The notes: generated by a model not told the origin, from the sequence alone. DNA of 64,000 nucleotides from Isoetes taiwanensis (GCA_021234155.1 JAJEKV010000055.1:1729090-1793089); one strand, 5' to 3'; positions 46,946 through 57,432 are shown, numbered from the stretch's first letter. Made by a program: numbers and translations.

Positions 46946-47250
46946 TAAGTGAATATGTCACCTAAGTTGGGCAATGGACCATTAAATAGACCTAATCTTC
47001 GTCGATCTACAGGTTTTAATAATCTCTCAATGTGATGCGGCATTGGTAAATCAGGTATGTCACACCCCACAACTTGGTAACTACTTCCACCATGTACATT
47101 TATGTCGCTTGATCCACGGGTCCTATAGTGGGATGCACTTTGTGCAGAATCTATTTCATCATCATCTCCAACATGTCTCCAAACTCCCCTCGAAAAATTG
47201 ATTATGCCTCGTTGTGTTGAGTTCTCGCTTAACCATAGAATGCTTTTCAA
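46840..47250 (-). CDS. CACTA internal exon upstream of the SET-like ORF
   Basis: A 136-codon minus frame with balanced composition (SRGVWRHVGDDDEIDSAQSA, CDIPDLPMPHHIERLLKPVD, LGDIFTYWGRRYVIKRSHAP). Its upstream border carries an AG after an A/T-rich tract at about 47241, so it is probably an internal exon and the apparent start Met need not be used. Its end overlaps the SET-like frame out of register. No known domain recognised; it may be the linker or pre-SET-like part of the element's protein. Confidence 0.45.
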   Translation of the reverse strand: MKSILWLSENSTQRGIINFSRGVWRHVGDDDEIDSAQSASHYRTRGSSDINVHGGSSYQVVGCDIPDLPMPHHIERLLKPVDRRRLGLFNGPLPNLGDIFTYWGRRYVIKRSHAPGSEGDYSLPKIIVLGIIQLSL

Positions 47251-47508
47251 ATAAAAGACTATGTATTAACTAAAAATACAACTATTTACCCCAACATGCT
47301 AGATAATAAAATAAACCTATAACAAATCAAATCATTTACTAACTTTTGTCCATCTAGTGGTGTTGGGTTGTAGGCACACCAAAACGCCTACAAAAGCCTT
47401 GAAGCCCCCAATAAGTACCATTTGATTTGCAAATGCCGCTCAATCACCAGTAGCAACCGGTTTGTCTTTGCCCCACACATGACCGACACCAACAAGGTTC
47501 AAACTCAC

Positions 47509-47630
47509 CAAAGATGGTGTCCTCGGCGATGTCTCAAATTTGCTGGTTGGGAGCAAACACATCTATCAACTCTTTTTATCCTCCTCCTCCTAGTACTAGG
47601 AGGAAGATTGCTAAAAAGGTTGGGATCCAT
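47509..47630 (-). CDS. Probable first coding exon of the CACTA gene
   Basis: From an ATG (47630-47628) the minus strand reads 40 codons (MDPNLFSNLPPSTRRRRIKR, then VDRCVCSQPANLRHRRGHHL) to a consensus GTGAGT donor at 47508. The basic R-rich run could act as a nuclear localisation signal. It lies just inside the right subterminal array, where the gene of an En/Spm element normally starts. Exons between 47500 and 47250 (for example AFVGVLVCLQPNTTRWTK near 47346-47400) are likely but not resolved. Confidence 0.5.
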
Positions 47631-47697
47631 ACCAAGCGCCCAACAGAGCGCCTAAGAGAAGAGGAGCATAAACAGATTTAAAATAAACGGCTATATT

Positions 47698-48058
47698 ATT
47701 TGTCACGCGTGACAAAAATTTGTCACGCGTGACAAAAGCTACGAAGGTTTTGTCACGCATGACAAATAATATAGCCGTTTATTTGTCACGCATAACAACT
47801 AATATAGCCTTTGTCACGCATGACAAAAATTTGTCACCCGTGACAAACTTTTGTCACGCGTGATAAAGGCTATAAACATTTGTCACGCATGACAAATATT
47901 TGTCACGCGTGTCAAATTTTAGTCTTTTGTCACGGTTTTTGAGTTTGAATTCTTGTCACGAGTTGCAAAAAAAGATTTGCCTTTGTCACGAGTGGCAAAG
48001 TTAAAATGCGTGACAAACTTTATTGGCGTGACAAATTTGCCCGTGACAAAAGACCCTT
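47698..48058. repeat. CACTA right subterminal palindrome array
   Basis: Counterpart of the left array with about a dozen TTTGTCACGCGTGACAAA-type sites, including half-sites TTTGTCACGAGTGGCAAA closest to the end. Confidence 0.85.
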
Positions 48059-48071
48059 GTGCCTTGTAGTG

Positions 48072-50202
48072 GGAGGTCTTGTCCCATAGGCGACTGCTTT
48101 CCTCGTCGTTCCCCATATCTCCTATGGTGACTGAATTCGTTTCTTTTAGTTGAGATCAAGGTGCTAGAGATGGCCTTTGTGCTTCATTATGGTATGATGT
48201 TACGTATGTTCATGGTAGGTATATTGGTTTAGCGATATGGCTGTTTGATACTCTCGGGCACTTTACTGATCTAGGCTGTGTTTTTCTCTATCTTTTTTCT
48301 CTATCCCGTTTCTTCATGTGTTCCAGTGGCCTACCTTTGTTTCTCTTTCGGCATGATACCGATGTGCAGTCGTTTGGCCATTTTCTCTATCAACGTATGC
48401 CATGTTCATTTTTTCCATTTCATTATATTGGCTCTTGCTTCACCTTCCTCCTTCTATTACCATTAACTCAGTTGTCTCTTCCGTTTCGATTCGTCATTTT
48501 TTTTAGTTTTGACGTTGACAGACCCAATTCTCCACTTCACTTCTTTGCTCTGACTATTCTATTATTTCTGACGTACCCCATTGTGGATTTGTTGCGCTCG
48601 AGTTGCTATATGCCCCTCATTATCTCAATAGTGCCATTGGATATCATTTCTCTTTTTGACGGTACATTCTTTCCTTCATAGAATTCCTTTGGCTTGTTGC
48701 TCTGTTTAACGTTGTTGACCTTATTACTTCTTTTATTGCATGGTTCCGTCTCTGGTTTCTTTGTCTTTTTGTTCTTTTCTATTCCTAGGAAGGCTAGTTC
48801 GGTTTATAGTATCTTTGATCCTTTTGCATGCCACATTTAGTCATTTGCTTCAGATTAACTTTTGCTTCGCATAAATATTGATCCCTTTGTGCCATTTACT
48901 TGTGGTTGGTACCTCTAACTCCTTTTATGTCGTTGTTTTAGTTGTTTCACTCGGGTCTTTTGCATAACTTTTCTATACTTCTAACTGCGAGTGCACCTTT
49001 GCCAAGTGCGCTAAATTTTTTTCTATTCTTAGTCCAGTTTATCACAGTTGTCCTTTTTGCTCTAGGTTCTGTTTCTTTCCTTGATATCATCATTCCAGTT
49101 ATTCTGTATTCCCTGGACATGTTTTGCTATTCTAATCCATCCATTTGCCATTGCTTCATTATCTAAATGTGCTTTTTTCCCTCCTTTGCTCATCGTTTTT
49201 CCATGTTTTCCCTTTTTCCAAGTACTTGGTGCCTTTATCTCCATTTGTTCCAGTCTATCAGTCGATTTGTTTGTTTCTAGGTGTTTTATATTGGGTCACT
49301 TGGGTCACTTGGGTTGTTTCTATGTCTTTCGCATTGATCTTTTGTTGTCTCGATTTATGAATTCACTCCACTTGTTCCATGTGTCCCATCAGCTACGTTT
49401 GTGCATTCTATTTTGTTGCAGTGACCTTTGTAGACTCGTTCTGCCCTTTCTTTATACCACATTTTCAATCGCTTTTATTAGATTCTACATGCTTCATTAT
49501 GGGTTTGGTACGCTCCATTTTGCTATACACTCCTCATTATCTCGTTAGCTCCATTTGCTATCATTTCTCTATTTGGTTGTGTTTGCATTGTTTCCTTAAT
49601 TTATTTTCTTTAGCTTATTGTTCCGTTTAACTCTAGTGACATTATTAGTCGCATTTGTTCCTTCTTTGGGTTTCTTTGTCTTCTTGCTCCTTTTTTCTAT
49701 TGCTAGTTAGGATAGTTTGCTTTTATAGTATCTTTGTTAGTGTAGTATTTATTGGTACATTAGTCATTTGAGATCGTTGCTTTGATGATGACATCATGTT
49801 CGTAGCTCTGCCTGCTGTTGTCCCATAAGTTCCTTCCCTCATCTCTTACTGCACTATTCCATTGTCTTCTTCATTCTTATGTTCCCGTTTCCATCTCTCA
49901 TAGCATTCCTCCATCGTGTTCTCCTTCATTTTATTCATTCCATTGTTTGCATTCCGGCATTACTTGCTCTTTCTGCTTCTTCATTGTTCCTTTGTCTCTG
50001 TCTTCTCTTTATCCCCTTTTCCCTCCATTTTTCTTAGTTTCTCTTCCTTCGTTTTACTCTGATTGCCATCAGCCTTATCTATGCATTCTTTTCCAGTGAC
50101 CTTGTAGACTCGTTTCTCCCTTTCTTTATACTATATTTCTCTTTAGCTTCTCTTCTTTTCAGTTTACATGCTGAGTAGTTTTTTGAGTTTGTTCCTCTTC
50201 TA
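48072..50202. other. Pyrimidine-rich stretch without recognisable genes
   Basis: T- and C-rich plus strand continuing the composition of 37.6-44.2 kb. Frames such as 49081-49548 are hydrophobic and compositional. Confidence 0.5.
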
Positions 50203-50241
50203 TCGGCCAGTATATGCCTATCATAGGACCCATCCTAGGAA
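50203..50241. repeat. 39-bp direct repeat, copy 1
   Basis: TCGGCCAGTATATGCCTATC followed by ATAGGACCCATCCTAGGAA; identical to 51175-51213. It abuts the 156-bp repeat at 50240. Confidence 0.95.
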
Positions 50242-50395
50242 TGCCATGGTTCTATTGCGACAGCAATAGAACCGACATTCCTTGGATGGGGACGTCTCTT
50301 TGTCACTCTTCCTATTTATTCGGCTTCTCTTCATTGTTCTATCATCGGCCTTCTCTTGAGCTAGATTTCTCCTTCTTCTCTATCCTATCAGTTTC
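50240..50395. repeat. 156-bp direct repeat with hairpin, copy 2
   Basis: Near-identical to 37481-37636, about 12.76 kb away in the same orientation, with the same 10-bp-stem hairpin (GGTTCTATTG / CAATAGAACC). The distance now includes the 3.8-kb CACTA element. Confidence 0.9.
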
Positions 50396-50489
50396 CCTCA
50401 CCCTCCCTCCCTTGATGGTTTTTTCGTTTGATCGTGTTCGTTATTTCCTTTTCTATGACCTTTAAATTTGCATTCTTTATTTCCTCAGC

Positions 50490-50800
50490 GTGGCTTTGTA
50501 GCCTCTGAGGCATACTTATTGGTTTACTCTTTCTCGGCATGGCACTAGTATTTTATTTATTTATTCATGTTTTCTCTGATTGTGGCATTGTAGCCTCCGA
50601 GAGTCAATATTTATTATTTATGTTTTCTCTCTCGTGGTATTTGTTGCCTCCGGACATCATATATATTATTTTTTTTTTCACACAGTAGCCTCCGAGGCAA
50701 AAGATCGATCGGTTGTTTTTTCCCGCGATGGTCATTCCATGGGCGGTTCCCGATTGGTCGGCTTGTTGTTTCTTTCTCGGTGGCCTGAGCCTCCGAGTCT
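50490..50800. repeat. Interspersed GTAGCCTCCGAG motif cluster
   Basis: GTAGCCTCTGAGG, GTAGCCTCCGAGAG, TTGCCTCCGGAC, GTAGCCTCCGAGG and GAGCCTCCGAG occur at roughly 50-95 bp spacing, the first ones preceded by TGG-CxTTT-like sequence. Spacing is irregular, so this is a diverged repeat rather than a satellite. Confidence 0.6.
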
Positions 50801-51174
50801 TCTTGCCTATGGCATCTAACTCATTGACGGGTTATTTTTCTTTCAGCCTTGATTCTGCAGGATTATTTAAGGTCTTGTGGTTGCCATAGTGCGTGGGGGT
50901 CGTGCTTCAACTATTTTCTTGGGTTTCCTCAAAAACCTAAGAAGGCGTGGTTCTTCTTCCCGATGAGGAGCAATCACCGGGTCTTCTCACCTTTGCATCG
51001 ACCAAGTGGTGGATAAAACCATTTTTTATGTTGTATTCTTCAGTTTCATCATGCTCTCGATGATTGTCTAGTTTCAGAGCATTTAAAGTTCATATTTCCA
51101 AATTTATCTATCCCTAGTGAGGGATCCATTTGTACTCAATGTTTTACAAAGCTCAATGAGAATACCACTTCACT

Positions 51175-51213
51175 TCGGCCAGTATATGCCTATCATAGGA
51201 CCCATCCTAGGAA
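51175..51213. repeat. 39-bp direct repeat, copy 2
   Basis: Identical to 50203-50241. The two bracket 933 bp. This is too long for a usual target duplication and more like a piece of a longer repeat. Confidence 0.95.
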
Positions 51214-51479
51214 AGACTCATGCATAAAGTTCCTGCTATAAGTGATTGTGATCCTCCTCAGATTGGACATGGCTGTACCTGTGTGCCTGAATATTCCATC
51301 GGGATATGAGCTTGTTTTTCCTTTCAACAAGCTTTAAGACATTGTGGGCCCAATGTCGCGATATAAGCAAGGTTGGAGAGACGAGCATCACCACGTTCTA
51401 AAACTAGATGAGATGACGGTTCCATGCGGCCCTTTGAAGGGGTAAGAAACTTGTGTTTTGCAGTAGAATTTGATATGTG

Positions 51480-52430
51480 ATTGTCGACTTCACTGCGAGC
51501 ACTTGACCTAAGAATGCCTTCTCCACCTGTTCTAGATCATTCTACTAGAGGGGGGTATCACCGGGCTCCAGACCTCTACCAAGGCCCAAAACAATTGCAA
51601 CTGATGGCTCCAAGCATAGAGCTCTGCTTTCTGACTATTATTCTACATAGCATACAGTCCTTTCCAACTTGTTGTGATGCGCAACTGGATGGAAGCATCC
51701 TAGTATGTGGTAATAGGAAACTCCACTACCAAATACTTGTAAGTGGGAGCCAACTCCATATTTTGACATAAATAGGTGAAGGAGGGACTCCATGGCTGGT
51801 GTGAGGATGAAACTACTAGTACCTTCGTCTTGGCCAAGATAGTCCGCATGCCAATGAATTGTCAAAGGATATCCAAAGCATCCAAATGGTGTTGCATGTC
51901 GTCTGAGGTCCAGGTTAAGAGGTCCACATACATAGCTAGATGAGGTGCCAAAATCTGGTGCACGAACCGAGACCCCCATCCCGGCAAGTTAAGCTTCCAA
52001 TTGGCAGGCCAATGAGTGTCTGGGAGAACGGGCAACCCTAGCGTACTCCAATATCATTGATGATTGGTTTTCCTGATGGTGTTAGTCTACCGGAGAGTAC
52101 CTCATCTAATCTGCATATCGCATTTTGCAAATCCATTAAGGCTCTCAACTGCCTCGATCTATCCCATAACATGTCTTGAGGCACAGACCAAAGTCCACAA
52201 AGCAATAGTACAGATCTGACCAATGGTGGAATGGTGTTGCCAGAATCCTGCCTGCATAGGATCTTTACTTCCTTTGCGCACATTGTCAATTGCTGCCCAA
52301 GAATGCCAGCCAGCAATTTTGCAAAGAGTGAATTGACCATGATGGTGTGATAATTGGCTGAACAGTGAGGGTCACCCACGTTGTATATTGGAACTGCTCT
52401 GCTAGTGGTCCACTGTGGGGGAAGATGTAT
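51480..52430 (-). pseudogene. Degraded LINE reverse transcriptase fragment
   Basis: The minus frame at 52038-52379 begins MGDPHCSANYHTIMVNSLFA then KLLAGILGQQLT, matching the GDPxxxxNYRTIxxxxxxAKLLAxILxxRL block of the LINE at 1540-1737. The minus frame at 51638-51979 covers a post-RT region (SKYGVGSHLQVFGSGVSYY), aligned with the TYKYLGVEF zone. Intermediate RT motifs are lost to indels. It is less GC-rich than the left-end LINE, so older or more mutated. Confidence 0.7.
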
Positions 52431-52807
52431 GATTATGATGAATGGCAGATAATCCGAAATGGCTATAATTCGAATAAGTCAAATAGCTATAATTCTAAAC
52501 TCCATTTTCTAGGGTGTTAAATCTTTGTATGATATAACTCTATGCACCACATCTTTGTATGATAAAACTCTATGTACCACATTGATCCTACAACACATAA
52601 GCTGTAATATAATAAGCAGCGCCTTGACTGTAGCCATAAGCACTTGAATTGTGAACTTCTATTTAGGTGGAGCGTGGTTTAAGAATTGTCCACCATGCAT
52701 GGTTGATGGAAAAGGGCATGCATGAATTACATAGAATATCACTAGGATGCTCCTTAGGACCCCTTTTGTAGTTTTACTTTTGATCATAACATATTATACT
52801 ATTTTTA
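52431..52807. other. No gene seen
   Basis: AT-rich spacer. A short local repeat (CATCTTTGTATGATAAAACT) occurs around 52510 and 52550. Confidence 0.5.
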
Positions 52808-53605
52808 CTTCGGAGAATGCAAGTAGCAGGATAATCAGCATATTTTTTATAAAACTATAATTACTTGTAAGGCATGGTGTAGTTTCAGAGTACTTATGCA
52901 TTTTCAAAGTAGACCCCATGTCTTCGAGTGAGAAAGATTCAAACTTGGCATTTTTGTTATGAAGCTTTAACAAGTTAGAATCTAGCTTTGCTTTAAAGGC
53001 CATTGTCGTTTTTTTTTAAAGACGTTTCTTTGCTACCACCTATGCTTTAAAGACAATTGTCATTGTTCTAACAATTTTAGACAGAACTTCAATTTCTTTT
53101 CTACCAAGTGACTTTTTCTTGAACATGGAGATTTCATTTTGTAGTTCAAATATTGGACATTTTCTTGCATATGGAAACTTGCCAGTTGCAATTGCATGGT
53201 TTAAAAATCAGTGGGATTAAGAAATAGTAGTTGTCAATTCGATGCAAATGGAATGCAGTTAAATATGGATAATGCAGGGGAAAAAAAAAAGATGCTCCGT
53301 GGTTGATTGAGAGATTTTGCACTTAAGTGTTTATGTTTCTTGTCTTTTTTAGATACCAGCATTTGTTATTCAGTGCATTCGAGCTTCAATCTAGTCTCAA
53401 TTTGCAGACTCTTCTTTGATTTGGTACATATGATTATCATAAACAAATCTATCAAGAAGATGCACATGTACCAAAACGACTTATGATATTAAAATTCCAA
53501 GTGCAAATAGGCAAACAATACAGTTACAGTACCAAAATTCATTAATACGATGGAAAATAGATTACTATATTACTATTCTATTCTATTCTTAAATGAAGTT
53601 GGATG
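52808..53605. repeat. Duplicated module fragment, copy D
   Basis: Aligns with 23693-24535 and 57609-58440, from CTTCGGAGAATGCAAGTAGC to AAATGAAGTTGGA. It lacks the EF-hand part and has more deletions (for example the GGCAACGTGATGCGTCAATA stretch is lost near 53350). Confidence 0.88.
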
Positions 53606-53867
53606 ATTCCATTGAAGCTATAGAGTGGGTATATCACTAACTATGTATTTATGTGGCTGTGATTGCATTGTTTTCTTGCCTCAATATATCATGTTGATTT
53701 TATAGAAAATTGGGCGCACTTGATTTTGTGTCTTTGGGTCGCATTAGTTGTTTCTCCATGGATCTTTGACATTCGTGTCTGAACCAATCCTTCGTTCCTA
53801 TAACAACAAACAACAACTATCTATCTATTTCTAAGATTGTAAATGTGTAGATAATACAAAATATCCA

Positions 53868-54013
53868 TAACCAAGTTGTCAAGATGTTATGTTCCAAGGT
53901 GCCAAGGTATTCTGTATTTGTGGATGGCATGAGAACAAAGTAACCAAGTTGCCAGGGTGTTATGTTCCAAGGTGCCAAGGTATTATGTATCTATGGATGG
54001 CATGAGAACAAAG
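53868..54013. repeat. 73-bp tandem duplication
   Basis: Two 73-bp copies beginning TAACCAAGTTG and ending GGCATGAGAACAAAG, junction at 53940/53941, with a few mismatches. A second, looser pair follows at 54185-54320 (TATTTGCACACxTTGGAxxTTTGAAAGTT). Confidence 0.88.
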
Positions 54014-55199
54014 ATCAAACAGATAGTTTATTCAAACAACTACAAGTTCTCCTCAATGAATCAAGATATGTGCGTACAACATTGTATTTTATATAATGAA
54101 TACATAAGATCCTTTTAAGAAGTTTACATAAAGACAAATTTAAATGAACAAATGAACGAATGAATTCATATATAAGGGTGAATGCGTATTTGCACACCTT
54201 GGACTTTTGAAAGTTGGTGTTCTCATGTAAAATTCCGCTTGGAATTGTGAAAGCTGGTATCTTCATAAATGTATATTTGCACACTTTGGAAATTTGAAAG
54301 TTAGTATTTTTATGTAAAATTACTATACCTCAACCCAATGCTGGATATACATTTAACCTATAGTGTCTCCAAGTTCAACAACATATGGCATTTTGATTAG
54401 AATTTTTTTCCAAATACAAAAACAATAATAGAAAATTAACAAAGATGACCCCCTCCGTGTTGTATTATATTAGTTTGTTCAAATCAAAGATCTTTGTAAC
54501 TCTCAATATAATACAAGCTATATTGTGTGACTTAACCATTTACATGTTCCGATAGAACCCAAAGAACCTTGGCACCACCTTTATGCCCACCTTTGCAAAG
54601 AGATAGACTTTGACTATAGTTATAGCCTTACCTAAAACATGTTCCTATTAACAACAAACACCCATTCATACTTGCTATGTTCAAGTGCCACTCAAACCTC
54701 AAAAAGATACAAAATATGCAACACTATCTAACATGAAGGAGCTTAGGTTTCCTTTAAAACATTGTTAAAGCTTGCGTAAAACATTTGTTAAATTAAAAAT
54801 GAATACAAAAGTTGGATTATTAAGAACGTTTTCTCATTGTGGCAAAAATTTACATGAACGAACTTATGCCCAAATAACACCGGGCACCATTATTAGTAAG
54901 TAAATATGTATCATGTATCAAAAAATTCCCTAGATTGAGGGAGCTGGATTGGCCATCCTATTGAGAGGCCGGAAATTTAATTTATTAGAGTTTTTCAATC
55001 CCAAATCAAAAGTTTTGAAAGAATAGAATATATTTTTTAACGTCCGCAAGAATACAATAGATCATTTTGACCCATACAATTTTTGAAAAACAATACTACT
55101 AGGATTAAAAAAGATTTTTTCCAGGAAAACCTTGCGAAAATGATACTAGACAAGCCCCTGATAATTATACTCTTTAATCAAAGAATTGCAAACTAATAT
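54014..55199. other. No gene seen apart from a Helitron-like end
   Basis: AT-rich. The only notable item is the terminus listed at 54868-54896. Confidence 0.45.
54868..54896 (+). mobile_element. Weak Helitron-like 3' terminus
   Basis: GCCC-AAATAACACC-GGGC then ACCATTA and TTAG, T. Same arrangement as at 22583-22610, but a short stem and TTAG instead of CTAG, so possibly a decayed end. Confidence 0.3.
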
Positions 55200-56440
55200 C
55201 CTGAGGGAGGAGGCAAAAGGAAAGGATTTAAGGGTTAAAGGAAAGCCAAAAGGAAAAGGGAAGGAGAAAGGGAAAAGAGAGAAATGAAAAGGGAGGGAAA
55301 AGGGAAAAGGGGAAGGAAAGGGAGGGATTCATAAAATAAAATGAAAAAAAAAAAAGGGAAAAAAGAAAATGAAAAAGGTGAAAAGCGAAAGGGAGAAAAA
55401 ACCCTTTAGAAAATTGTTAAAAGGGAAAAGGGTATTAAATTAAAAGTGGTAAATAGAAAACGAAAAAATGGAAATGTGTAAGGAAAAGGAAAGGAGAATA
55501 GCCTAAAAGGGAATAGGAGGGAAGGGCAAAAAGGAAAAGGAGAAAAGGAAAGGTAAAATAGGGAAACTGAAAGGGAGGATGGGGGGTAAGGGGGGAAATA
55601 GAAAATGGGAAAAGGAAATGTGAAAGGGGAAAGGGATAAGGGAAGGGGAAAAAAGGAAAAAAAAAACAGGAGAAAGGGGATGGAAAAAAAGGGAAGGGGA
55701 AAACAAAAAAAAAAAAAGGGAAATTTTAGTTCCCTAATCAAATTTGAACCTTTTTGAAGAAAGAAGAAGAGAAAAAATGGATGGGGAAATAAAAATGGGA
55801 AGGGAAAAAAGAGAAAAGGGATGCGGAAAAAGAGAGAAAATAGAAAAAAGAGAAAATAAAAAGGGGAGAGGATATAGAAAAAAGGAAAACAAAAGGGTAA
55901 AATGCTAAAAAGGAAATGGGAGAGAAAAAGGGGAAAGGGAAAATAGGAAAACAAAAAGCAGGAGTGGAAAAAAGAAAAAGAAAAAGAAAAAGAAAAAGGG
56001 AAACATGAAAGGAAAAAGGAAAATGAGAATGCAAAAAGGAGAAGAGTGGGGAAAGACAAAAAGGAAAAAGGACATGGGCAGGTGCAAGTCCCACCAACCA
56101 CGCCTTCAACAACAAAAAAAAAAAAAGAAAAAGAAAAAGAACAAGGGGGAAGGCAAAAAAGAAAAGTGAAATGTTAAAGTAGAAAGATGAGGGTAAAAAT
56201 GGGAAGGGAAAACAGAAAAAGGGAAAAGTAATGAGAAAAGAGGAAATGAAGGGAAAAGCGGGAAAACAAAAAGGGAAAACAAAAATAGGATAAAAGAGAA
56301 GAAAAACAAGAAGGAAAAAGCGTAAAAAAAAAGAGGAGGAAAGGAAAATGACAAAAATGGAAAAAGTTGGAATGTGATTATGGAAAATGAATGATGAGAA
56401 AATGGAGAAGGGGGAAGAGGAAAAAGTGATCATATATTTT
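55200..56440. repeat. Purine-rich element, most complete copy
   Basis: About 1.2 kb of G/A-rich plus strand. Its left third matches 4091-4445, its middle 16777-17057 and its right third 17636-17815; its right end runs into duplicated module B, as at 22408-22500. Non-purine islands are conserved too (GGTGCAAGTCCCACCAACCA at about 56081). The minus-strand frames (for example 55406-56101) are F/P/S/L polymers and not considered genes. Confidence 0.8.
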
Positions 56441-56694
56441 CATCGTGTAATTTTATAAACGTGAATTAATTCAACAATTGCATCAATTTATCATTTACCA
56501 TTCATAGTTTATGCCCAGTAATGCTGGGCACCATTTCTAGTTTGTTCTAATGCTTAGTCCAATAACAATGCAATAGAAAATATACATCAAGTTGATCATC
56601 AAATCAGATAGCATGTGCAGTACTCTACTGATTTATGAAGTGTATCTTGATGCTTATTCTATGCTTAACTATCATTCTCTTGTAGTAACAATGA

Positions 56695-57252
56695 TTACAT
56701 TATAGTGCAAAGGGCAGAGATATCAGTAAGGACGCTAGTGGCTACAGACTTGGCTCCCCATACTAGCAATTCCTTAGAGGGATCAGAAGATGAGATATTA
56801 TACTGTATCACAGCCTGAGAGTTGCTAGAGGACGATCTATTATACAGTACTGTAGATTGGGAGCTGTCAGAAGATGTGCCACTTCCATAAGATAAAAGTG
56901 CCCCATGAGGCCTCGTGCGACACTGATCGCACTCGTTGGGGTTGAACAAAATATACTTGCAGTCTTTACAAAATCGTTCGGTCTTCATGATGAAGTAGAG
57001 TGTAATACACTCCTCAAAATCCAACATCTCATCTCTGTTCCTATCCAGGATGTTAAAGTAGCTCAGAATCTGATCTCTCATATGTTGTTCTACCAAAGCT
57101 GCGTAGAGCTCATTCCTAGTTATTCCACCATCATTGTTCTTATCCAAGGACTCAAACAGGTATTTGCACTCTTTCTTCTGTGCCGCTGGAAGGTCATTGT
57201 AGAAATATTGTGCCCTTTTGTGGAGGGCATCTAGTTTTGACATATTTGCCAT
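56695..57252 (-). CDS. EF-hand calcium-binding protein with CxxC motifs (intact ORF)
   Basis: 185 residues. An N-terminal helix region (KLDALHKRAQYFYNDLPAAQ) is followed by two EF-hands: loop 1 at 37-48 (D37, N39, D41, G42, I44, E48 all canonical) and loop 2 at 70-81 (D70, N72, D74, E81, but Glu75 instead of the usual Gly). A linker LYFIMKTERF leads to paired CxxC motifs, C95-C98 and C108-C111, a likely zinc site. The tail (about 115-145) is Ser-rich; the end (SDPSKELLVWGAKSVATSVL) is uncharged-helical. The layout resembles plant EF-hand proteins with a C-terminal cysteine cluster. The region upstream of the Met reads GCTTTCTTTTTCTTAAAG, which could be a splice acceptor, so the true start may lie in an unseen exon. 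No signal peptide is evident. It is the best intact coding candidate here; expression is unknown. Confidence 0.72.
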   Translation of the reverse strand: MANMSKLDALHKRAQYFYNDLPAAQKKECKYLFESLDKNNDGGITRNELYAALVEQHMRDQILSYFNILDRNRDEMLDFEECITLYFIMKTERFCKDCKYILFNPNECDQCRTRPHGALLSYGSGTSSDSSQSTVLYNRSSSSNSQAVIQYNISSSDPSKELLVWGAKSVATSVLTDISALCTIM

Positions 57253-57432
57253 ATCCTTCTTTAAGAAAAAGAAAGCAACCCAAATCTACCTATGATGCTT
57301 CTCACAAGTCTTCTCCTTTTGTTCGGCAAGCTGGCTAAATACAGGAAATTGAATAGGAGATTTTTCCTTGCATATTTCTTAAAGACATTAATTGCTTGTA
57401 AGTCATGGCGTAGTTTCTGAGTACTTACGCAC

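Larger units (their letters stand above)
44279..48071. mobile_element. CACTA (En/Spm-type) DNA transposon, 3793 bp
   Basis: Starts CACTAGTAGAG at 44279 and ends CCTTGTAGTG at 48071, so both ends read CACTA inward. The 3 bp before (44276-44278) and after (48072-48074) are GGA, a matching 3-bp target duplication. The subterminal regions are packed with TTTGTCACGCGTGACAAA-type palindromes. Exons on the minus strand encode a Ptta/En-Spm-like protein and a SET-like ORF. A large DDE transposase (the TnpD-type protein of autonomous elements) is not seen, so it is probably non-autonomous. It sits inside pyrimidine-rich DNA. Confidence 0.93.

Noticed and set aside
47422-47655. 77-codon plus-strand frame in the CACTA element
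   Set aside because: It lies opposite the better-supported first exon of the minus-strand gene.
37481-50395. LTR retrotransposon with 156-bp LTRs
   Set aside because: No TG..CA ends, primer-binding site, gag or pol blocks were visible between the repeats; kept only as an unexplained pair.
50203-51213. 39-bp target-site duplication
   Set aside because: Far longer than duplications of known insertion mechanisms; more likely part of a longer repeat.
55406-56101. 231-codon F/P-rich frame
   Set aside because: It is the complement of the purine element; composition explains it.
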